Shown: positions 58,201-64,000 of the stretch, piece by piece | How positions within the stretch are numbered: position 1 is the first letter of the stretch | How the letters are laid out: the number at the start of each line of letters is the position of its first letter | Origin: an uncultured Bacteroidaceae bacterium | GTDB lineage: Bacteria; Bacteroidota; Bacteroidia; Bacteroidales; Bacteroidaceae | DNA length: 64,000 nt | Direction: 5' to 3' | Assembly: GCA_905236985.1 (NCBI GenBank) | Contig: CAJORF010000123.1 | Span: 1 to 64,000, forward strand | The notes under the pieces: model-generated | The model's input: only the letters and a program-made list of their open reading frames with translations | What the model was told of the DNA's origin: nothing | Databases searched by the model: none | Translations under genes and position numbers: made by a program

Positions 58201-58344
58201 CATTGCTTCAGTATGTCATGCAGCATGGTTATTGCACCTTATACTTCATACAACTTCACCTTCCAGGCCAATGCCTCCACCCTTGCCGATGCGCTGCGTT
58301 GGAAGAAAAGCAGTGGCTACACCAACTCCATCGAATGGTACTAA
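55294..58344 (+). CDS. LptD-like LPS assembly outer membrane protein
   Basis: OstA-like segment (VTFDYLLNRVNFYGNAEIKYQNLELSSNLITMSVDSS); large barrel; LPYGFFPFSTSYSSGIIMPTYGDE; GTG start proposed. Confidence 0.85.
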   Translation: MNRRLTLRWLIASLISVFVAACSTSALRNENSSVASKDARVPLDTQQVAALVDTVRSSVAAIDSVQLTQITDAIPSLADSMSSPLDTLVAQVPVIVDSLAPEALQALSSVRDSSARLSLDSLAEQMQNDSTRFIIVHGDTVYLGRSGHTGVDTLKIDSTKQSKNALEAPVDFKAKDSVTFDYLLNRVNFYGNAEIKYQNLELSSNLITMSVDSSIVHALGTRDSMGNMVSPPTFKQGQDTYEPDEIAYNFKTRKAFIHNVFTEQGDGYMTSNESKRDSSGTMYVAHAKYTTCDAKHPHFYLALTRAKVRPGKDIVFGPAYLVVEDVPVPLALPYGFFPFSTSYSSGIIMPTYGDETTRGFYLRDGGYYLAISDRVDLKLLGEIYTKGSWGVSAQSNYKKRYRFGGSVNFSFQNTVEGERNMPDYSVQRSFKLQWSHRQDAKANPAQSFSASVNFTTSSYEQNNLTSRYNPQARSQSTRTSSISYSRTFADIGLTLAATMNLSQNVRDSSISLTLPSLNISLARFNPFKRKKMAGAERWYEKIAMSYTGTISNSITSKEDKILHSNFLKDWKNGMRHQIPISASFSILNYINVTPSFNFNDRMYFYKVNRSWNEQTQKEKADTTFGFYNVYDYNLSVSASTKLYGTYRPLIGKHKVIAIRHVLTPSVSFSYAPDFGAARYGYHETYVKTDKDGNVSTVSYSPYQGALYGVPGKGMTGSVNIDIGNNLEMKLRTANDSIKKVSLIDELGASMSYNMAAKEKPLSDLNMRIRLKLTKSYTFSLNAQFATYAYEFNENGGVYVGNRTEYSYGRFGRFQGMSQNFSYTLNNQTFKKLWDKLTGKDKEKAEELKNDDDEEEDEEDKNINETNMDPELTKGQRGARKHGEGALDEDGYTKFQLPWSISFSYGVSLRENTSAEINPKRMRYPYMLTHTLNFSGNLQIATGWNISWSSGWDFNMHKLSMTTASLSRDLHCFSMSCSMVIAPYTSYNFTFQANASTLADALRWKKSSGYTNSIEWY

Positions 58345-58359
58345 TTCAATAATATAGAA

Positions 58360-59145
58360 ATGAAAAAAACTATTCGTCACTTTCATGTCCTGACAGCCAC
58401 CGTCCTCACGGCGGCACTGTCATTTGCTTTCGTCAGCTGCGACCACGATACGGGTATCCATCTCACGCAGTTCCTCTATCCCACCTCCTCGGACAATCCC
58501 TACTATTACGGTTATATGCCGGTCTATGCTGATCAGCCCATTGATTCCATTTTCTTCGCCACCACCGAACAGTGGCATCTGCGCTTGGAGTATTTCGGTG
58601 ACAAAAGCAGTTCTGATTGGCTCAAGGTCGATGATGAGCTGATGGCACCTACCTTCAAGATGTTGGATAATTCCATCTATTATATGGGTGGTCCCGTCTT
58701 TTTCGTTCCCAACACGACAGGCAGCAAACGCTATGTCCGCATCACCGTTGATGCCGGTAAGTATGTTTGCAGCGGCGGCTTCATACAGCTGCCTTATCTC
58801 AGCATCAGCCGGCCCCACCGCTTTGTCCTGACTACGACGACGCTCACCTCGTTGGAGTCGCGCGATAGTCTCTCCACGCTCTACGCCCAGTCTGGCACGG
58901 AACTGGACAGCATCTGCTTCAACGTTCATGCCGACTGGAAGCTCAATGCGAAGCAGGGCACATGGCTCCAACCGCAGGTCACTGAGGGACACGCTGGACA
59001 GCAGGTGGTGCGCCTCACCTTCCAGCCCAATCCCTTTACCACCGGCCGTACCGACACCCTCTTCCTCTCCACTATGGGTGTGGGCAGCACTACGGGTAAG
59101 GCTATCGTAGATACGATTACCGTCACCCAGTATGGGATGAAATAG
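58360..59145 (+). CDS. BACON-like lipoprotein, hypothetical
   Basis: Lipobox-like LSFAFVSCDHD; TTEQWHLRLEYFGDKSSSDWLKV, FNVHADWKLNAKQGTWLQPQVTEGHAGQQVVRLTFQPN. Confidence 0.7.
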   Translation: MKKTIRHFHVLTATVLTAALSFAFVSCDHDTGIHLTQFLYPTSSDNPYYYGYMPVYADQPIDSIFFATTEQWHLRLEYFGDKSSSDWLKVDDELMAPTFKMLDNSIYYMGGPVFFVPNTTGSKRYVRITVDAGKYVCSGGFIQLPYLSISRPHRFVLTTTTLTSLESRDSLSTLYAQSGTELDSICFNVHADWKLNAKQGTWLQPQVTEGHAGQQVVRLTFQPNPFTTGRTDTLFLSTMGVGSTTGKAIVDTITVTQYGMK

Positions 59146-59148
59146 CGT

Positions 59149-59721
59149 ATGCTGTATCTGAACGAACATCTTCAGGACTTCGACCTCGATGACGCGCTCT
59201 CACAGTTGTCCGAGCAGCGTCGCGAGCAGGCAATGAGATTCAAATATGAGATGGGCCGCCGCACCTGTGCTGCGGCCTATCTACTTCTATGTCAGGGTTT
59301 GGAGAAGGAGTATGGCATTACCGAGAAACCCATATTCGACTACGGCGAACATGGCAAGCCTTTCATCGTGGGACATCCCGACATTCATTTCAACCTCAGC
59401 CATTGCCGCGAAGCTGCCGTATGCTACGTTAGCGATCGTCCCGTGGGGATCGATGTGGAGTCGCCCCGCAATTTCAGCGATTCGCTTCTGGCTTACACTA
59501 TGAATGCACATGAGCAGGACATTGTGCGTCAATCGGACAATCCCGCCTTGGCGTTCATCCGTCTGTGGACGATGAAGGAGGCGTTACTGAAACTGACGGG
59601 CGAAGGCATCAACGACCATATCCGCGATGTCCTCGACCGCACGGATGTGAATATCCAGACATTTGTAAACGCAGACAAACGCTACGTCTATAGCGTTTGT
59701 CAGTTCAAGTCAGTCCTCTAA
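59149..59721 (+). CDS. 4'-phosphopantetheinyl transferase family protein
   Basis: [56 protein letters not shown]. Confidence 0.93.
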   Translation: MLYLNEHLQDFDLDDALSQLSEQRREQAMRFKYEMGRRTCAAAYLLLCQGLEKEYGITEKPIFDYGEHGKPFIVGHPDIHFNLSHCREAAVCYVSDRPVGIDVESPRNFSDSLLAYTMNAHEQDIVRQSDNPALAFIRLWTMKEALLKLTGEGINDHIRDVLDRTDVNIQTFVNADKRYVYSVCQFKSVL

Positions 59722-60849
59722 GTCATCCACATCCTCAATATCGTCATCATCGATGATGATAATATCTTCGTCCTCTCCTTCGCTGGCCAGTTCTTCCTGA
59801 AGGAAGGAGAGGTCTTTGTCGCGATGGACGATGGCGGAGCTGTGCTGCAACTGACGGTCGGCGGTGTCGAGCTGCTGCCAGAGTAGGTCTTTGAGCTGAG
59901 TAATGTGGTAGCCCGTGACAGCAGAGATGAACAGGTGGGGCAGGTCGTCAGGCAGGTCACCACTGAGCATCTCCATGAGCTCGTCATCGAGAAGGTCGGC
60001 TTTCGTGATGGCCAGCACGCGCTGTTTGTCCAACAATTCGGGGTTGTAGGTGGTGAGCTCGTTGAGCAGCACTTCATAGTCGTGGCGGATATCATCGGTA
60101 TCTCCAGGTATCATGAAGAGCAACAGGGCGTTGCGCTCGATGTGGCGTAGGAAACGGAGTCCGAGACCCTTGCCCTCACTGGCTCCCTCGATGATGCCGG
60201 GGATGTCTGCGATGACGAACGAACGGTTGTCGCGATAGCTGACCACGCCCACGGAGGGTTCCAGCGTCGTGAAGGGATAGCCTGCAATCTTCGGCTTGGC
60301 GGAGCTCACGGCATTCACCAGTGTGCTCTTGCCCGCATTGGGGAAGCCAACGAGACCCACATCCGCCAACATCTTCAGTTCCATGATGACGGTCATCTGT
60401 TGCATCGGTTCGCCAGGCTGTGCGTAGCGTGGAGCCTGATTGGTCGCTGTGGCAAAGTGTTTGTTGCCCAACCCGCCGCGTCCACCTTTCAGGAGCATGA
60501 CTATCTGGCCATCCTCGGTGACATCGCAGACGAAACGTCCCGTTTCGGCATCATAGACAACCGTTCCGCACGGTACATCGATGTAGCGGTCTTCGCCGTC
60601 GGCACCATGCGAGCCGTTCTTGCTGCCATTGCCGCCGTGACCTGCATAGATATGACGATCGAAGCGCAGGTGCAGCAGCGTCCAATAGTTGCGGTTGCCA
60701 CGCAGATACACGTGGCCTCCGCGTCCGCCGTCGCCTCCGTCGGGGCCGCCGTTGGGTACATATTTGGCGCGATGCATGTGCATCGATCCGCGTCCGCCCT
60801 TACCTGATCGGCAGACAATCTTCACATAATCTATAAAATTGGTTTCCAC
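59710..60849 (-). CDS. obgE: GTPase Obg
   Basis: [75 protein letters not shown]. Confidence 0.97.
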   Translation of the reverse strand: METNFIDYVKIVCRSGKGGRGSMHMHRAKYVPNGGPDGGDGGRGGHVYLRGNRNYWTLLHLRFDRHIYAGHGGNGSKNGSHGADGEDRYIDVPCGTVVYDAETGRFVCDVTEDGQIVMLLKGGRGGLGNKHFATATNQAPRYAQPGEPMQQMTVIMELKMLADVGLVGFPNAGKSTLVNAVSSAKPKIAGYPFTTLEPSVGVVSYRDNRSFVIADIPGIIEGASEGKGLGLRFLRHIERNALLLFMIPGDTDDIRHDYEVLLNELTTYNPELLDKQRVLAITKADLLDDELMEMLSGDLPDDLPHLFISAVTGYHITQLKDLLWQQLDTADRQLQHSSAIVHRDKDLSFLQEELASEGEDEDIIIIDDDDIEDVDDLED

Positions 60850-60887
60850 AAATTGATGATCAGTTATACATTATCAATTTATACACC

Positions 60888-62405
60888 TTATACACCTCTT
60901 AACTTCTTAAACGCCATCGGCAAATACTCGATGATGTCGCTGGCGATGAGGCTCTCCTCACAGAGCGCCTCGGCTGCCAAATCGCCTGCCAGACCGTGGA
61001 GATAAACACCGAGCTGGGCAGCTTCGGCGGGCAGGTAGCCCTGTGCGAGCAGGCTCGTAATGATGCCTGTGAGCACATCGCCGCTGCCAGCTGTCGCCAT
61101 GCCCGGATTGCCCGTGGGGTTGAAGAGCACGTCGCCCGTGGGGGTGCAGATCTGGCTGTAGTGACCTTTTACGACCACGAAGACGTGGTGGTCGATGGCC
61201 AGCTGGCGGGCACGGTGCATTCGTTCGAAAGAGCTGGTACAGTGACCTACGAGTCGGTCCAGCTCACGTGGATGCGGCGTGAGGATGCTGTCGGCAGGCA
61301 GGTCGTTGAGCCAGTCGGGATTCTCGGCCAAGAGGTTCAGCGCGTCGGCATCGATGACCATCGGACAGGTCTGCTGTACGATGTACGAGCGCAGGGCAGC
61401 CGACGTGTGGCGGTGTTGTCCTAGACCAGGACCAATGCCGATGGCCTGATATGTACTGGCATCGATGGCTGAAGTGATGATGTCATCGTCGATGTCAATC
61501 TGAATAACCGCTTCGGGGACACATACCTGCATGATATCCAGACAGGTGTGTGGAATATGTGTCGTGAGTTTGCCCAGACCTGTGCGCAGGGCGGCACGTG
61601 CTGCGAGGATGGCGGCGCCTGTCATGCCGCGACTACCTGCCACGAGCAGGGCGTGCCCCATCGTTCCCTTGTGCGCGAAGCGCAAACGGCGACGCAGAAG
61701 GGTCTTGATCTCTGCCTCTTCGGTAATCCAAAGGTAGCTCTTGATGCCGTCGAGCCCTTCCTGACTCAGACCAATGGGCAGCAGGACGAACTCCCCGACG
61801 AAACGCTGGTTCTCAGCATAAAGAAAAGAGAGTTTTGGCAGCTGGATGGAGAGCGTCAGCGTGGCTTGGACGACGCTCTTCAGGTCGTTGTAGCTATTGT
61901 CCTCGCACATCAGTCCCGATGGCACATCGATGCTGACTACGGTGGCGCGGCTCTGGTTGAGGCGTTTGGCCACCATCGCAAAGCCGCCGCTCAGCGGTTT
62001 GCTCAGTCCTGTGCCAAAGAGCGCGTCGATGACGAGGTCATCGGGGTAGAGGTCGGGGAAGGTCAGCTCGGAAGTGATCTCGATGAGCGTGACGCCCTCC
62101 GTTTCCTTCAGACGGTCACGGTTCACTTCGCAGTCGGGGTTCAACTGCCCTTTGACATTAAAAAGGTATGCGATGACGAGACGCCCAGCTTCAGCCAGCA
62201 TACGTGCTACGGCCAGTCCGTCACCGCCGTTGCCGCCCGGGCCTGCAAAGACGATAACACGTCCCAAGTCTTCAGACCAACGGCGCATGATCTCATCAGT
62301 TACGGCGCGGCTTGCGCGTTCCATCAAATCGATGGATTCGATGGGTTCATGTTCGATGGTAAAGAGGTCCAATTCGTGGAATTGTCCGCCTGTAAGTATC
62401 TTCAT
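60888..62405 (-). CDS. Bifunctional NAD(P)H-hydrate epimerase/ADP-dependent dehydratase
   Basis: IVFAGPGGNGGDGLAVARML; LVAGSRGMTGAAILAARAALRTGLGKLT; GNPGMATAGSGDVLTGIITSLLAQGY. Confidence 0.96.
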   Translation of the reverse strand: MKILTGGQFHELDLFTIEHEPIESIDLMERASRAVTDEIMRRWSEDLGRVIVFAGPGGNGGDGLAVARMLAEAGRLVIAYLFNVKGQLNPDCEVNRDRLKETEGVTLIEITSELTFPDLYPDDLVIDALFGTGLSKPLSGGFAMVAKRLNQSRATVVSIDVPSGLMCEDNSYNDLKSVVQATLTLSIQLPKLSFLYAENQRFVGEFVLLPIGLSQEGLDGIKSYLWITEEAEIKTLLRRRLRFAHKGTMGHALLVAGSRGMTGAAILAARAALRTGLGKLTTHIPHTCLDIMQVCVPEAVIQIDIDDDIITSAIDASTYQAIGIGPGLGQHRHTSAALRSYIVQQTCPMVIDADALNLLAENPDWLNDLPADSILTPHPRELDRLVGHCTSSFERMHRARQLAIDHHVFVVVKGHYSQICTPTGDVLFNPTGNPGMATAGSGDVLTGIITSLLAQGYLPAEAAQLGVYLHGLAGDLAAEALCEESLIASDIIEYLPMAFKKLRGV

Positions 62406-62431
62406 TTAGTGACTTTCGTAAAAATTTTCTG

Positions 62432-62439
62432 CAAAAATA
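62432..62439 (-). promoter_or_regulatory. -7 motif TATTTTTG for NAD(P)H-hydrate repair gene
   Basis: CAAAAATA on + strand. Confidence 0.45.
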
Positions 62440-62472
62440 CGGCAAACGTCTTGAAATACAAAATAAAATACC

Positions 62473-62480
62473 TATTTTTG
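62473..62480 (+). promoter_or_regulatory. -7 motif TATTTTTG for hpt
   Basis: TAnnTTTG match 42 nt before ATG 62523. Confidence 0.5.
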
Positions 62481-62522
62481 CAGGCGAAAAGCTAAATACA
62501 GGGTCGAAAAGACATAAATAGT

Positions 62523-63059
62523 ATGGAAAAACTACAAGTTAAAGACAAGACTTTCGCCGTTAGCATCCCTGCGGCGGAGCTTCAGCAAGAGGTGCGGCGT
62601 GTGGCTGCTGAGATCAATCGCGACTTCGAAGGCAAGGAACCGCTCTTCCTGCCCGTGCTCAACGGTGCCTTCATGTTTGCCGCCGATCTGTTGCGCGAAA
62701 TCACCCTCCCTTGCGAAATCAGCTTCATCAAGCTCGCCAGTTATCAGGGCATGCAGACCTCGGGCGCAATTCGTGAAGTCATCGGTCTCGCCAAGGACAT
62801 CACGGATCGTCACGTCATCATTATCGAGGACATCATTGATTCCGGCCTGACAATGGCACACATGATAGAAACGCTTCAGACCCATAACCCGGCCTCCATT
62901 TCCATCTGCTCATGCCTCGTGAAACCCGCTGCCCTCAAGGTGCAGGTGCCCATCCACTACCGCTGCTTCGACATCCCCAACGACTTCATCCTTGGTTACG
63001 GACTCGACTACGACGGCTTTGGGCGCAATACGAAGGACATTTACACATTAGTCTATTAG
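62523..63059 (+). CDS. hpt: Hypoxanthine phosphoribosyltransferase
   Basis: VIIIEDIIDSGLTMAHMIETL; LGYGLDYDGFGRN. Confidence 0.95.
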   Translation: MEKLQVKDKTFAVSIPAAELQQEVRRVAAEINRDFEGKEPLFLPVLNGAFMFAADLLREITLPCEISFIKLASYQGMQTSGAIREVIGLAKDITDRHVIIIEDIIDSGLTMAHMIETLQTHNPASISICSCLVKPAALKVQVPIHYRCFDIPNDFILGYGLDYDGFGRNTKDIYTLVY

Positions 63060-63091
63060 TTCCAATTTTAAAGTTATAATTTTCAATCAAT

Positions 63092-63676
63092 ATGAAGAAT
63101 ATCATTATCTTTGGTGCTCCTGGCTCAGGAAAAGGCACTTACAGTGAAGAGATCAAGAATCATTTTAATATGGGACATATCTCCACGGGTGATGTCCTGC
63201 GTGCAGAAATCAAGAATGGTACCGAGCTCGGTAAGATCGCTCAGGGCTACATTGACAACGGTCAGCTTATCCCCGATGAGTTGATGATTGATATCCTTGC
63301 CGCCAAGTACGACAGCCTGCCCGCTGGTCAGGGTGTTATCTTCGATGGCTTCCCCCGTACCATCGCTCAGGCTGAGGCGTTGAAGAAGATGCTTGCAGAG
63401 CGCGGTCACGACCTCGGTATGATGATTGAATTGATCGTTCCTGAGGATGTCCTCATGTTCCGTCTGCTTCGTCGTGCACAGATCGAGGGACGTGCCGATG
63501 ACAATGAGGAGACCATCCGCAAGCGCTTCGCCGTCTATCACAGCCAGACCGAACCCCTCTCACGTTGGTTTGAGGCTGAGGGCATTCGTCACACCTTCGA
63601 CTGGAGCGTGCTGCTTACCAAGGAGGGCATGATCGAAGCTATCCTGGCCGAAGTTGCCAAGCAGAACGCAAAGTAA
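63092..63676 (+). CDS. adk: Adenylate kinase
   Basis: IIIFGAPGSGKGTYSEEIKNHFNMGHISTGDVLRAEIKNGTELGK; FDGFPRTIAQAEAL. Confidence 0.97.
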   Translation: MKNIIIFGAPGSGKGTYSEEIKNHFNMGHISTGDVLRAEIKNGTELGKIAQGYIDNGQLIPDELMIDILAAKYDSLPAGQGVIFDGFPRTIAQAEALKKMLAERGHDLGMMIELIVPEDVLMFRLLRRAQIEGRADDNEETIRKRFAVYHSQTEPLSRWFEAEGIRHTFDWSVLLTKEGMIEAILAEVAKQNAK

Positions 63677-63689
63677 ATATATAATTAAC

Positions 63690-63806
63690 GGAACTTAAAT
63701 CTCCCATACATTAGAACTTAAATCTCTCATAAATCGGAACATCAATTTGACTACCTATCCGTAAAATAGATTTAGGTTTGGATTTTTGTGGGATTTAAGT
63801 TCCGTG
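63690..63806. repeat. Three direct repeats of GAACTTAAATCT-type unit (23-bp period) plus one inverted copy
   Basis: GAAC units at 63691, 63714, 63737 and inverted GGGATTTAAGTTCCG near 63790-63804. Confidence 0.65.
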
Positions 63807-63839
63807 TTCTATTATAATCATTATTTCTGTTCGTATTGT

Positions 63840-64000
63840 ATGCGCCACTTTTATTTTTCCCTTTTCATTCTTTCAATCTTCACTTTATCTGCTGCCGCGC
63901 AGACTGAGGTGGAGGTATTTCGCCCGGGCGTGACGCTTGACGGTGTCAACTACTTCCTGCCCAAGACCTCGTTCCGCATCGTCATCGTGGCTGAGAAGAC
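63840..64000 (+). CDS. N-terminal part of an exported protein, possibly DUF4831 family (truncated by window end)
   Basis: MRHFYFSLFILSIFTLSAAAQTEVEVFRPGVTLDGVNYFLPKTSFRIVIVAEKT. Confidence 0.6.
   Translation, partial: MRHFYFSLFILSIFTLSAAAQTEVEVFRPGVTLDGVNYFLPKTSFRIVIVAEK

Noticed and set aside
59710-59721. Convergent 12-bp overlap of PPTase and obgE 3' ends
   Set aside because: Small tail-to-tail overlaps are common in compact bacterial genomes.
61548-62495. 315-aa + strand ORF opposite the NAD(P)H-hydrate dehydratase/epimerase
   Set aside because: Fully antisense to a confidently identified enzyme; no recognisable motif; GC-codon-bias shadow ORF.

Overview
This 64-kb window looks like a Bacteroidota (Bacteroidales, Prevotella-like) chromosome segment. 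The lineage call rests on recurrent TAnnTTTG -7 promoter motifs, a short RpoD-type sigma factor, and T9SS-linked and BACON-type families. Main contents: (i) tRNA-Val(CAC)-like gene, serine acetyltransferase and a THUMP-type rRNA methyltransferase with an RG-rich tail; (ii) an exopolysaccharide locus at about 2.9-21.1 kb (two SLBB export proteins, Wzz, Wzx, Wzy-like, glycosyltransferases, WecA-like, BY-kinase, RfbA), interrupted by the rny/zapA housekeeping block; (iii) two tandem giant modular secreted paralogs of about 1.2k aa each; (iv) RNase P RNA, HtrA and RpoD; (v) an apparent operon of exported protein, HprK-like kinase, S26 (Ser-His type) peptidase and PqqD/RRE protein; (vi) peptidoglycan enzymes, a T9SS plug-type (DUF5103) protein and FtsK; (vii) a low-complexity Tyr/Gly then Ser/Gly/Arg secreted protein preceded by a candidate orphan sRNA; (viii) anSME, RsmG, NhaC, KdgK/KdgA, C10 protease, LptD-like, PPTase, Obg, NnrD/E, Hpt and Adk. 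Best leads: the PqqD-kinase-peptidase cassette, the orphan sRNA unit, a 22-bp-period GTTC-N10-GAAC operator-like array, two MITE-like inverted-repeat elements (one fused into flanking ORFs), and a 23-bp repeat array upstream of the last gene. Everything was read by eye; no searches or folding were run.
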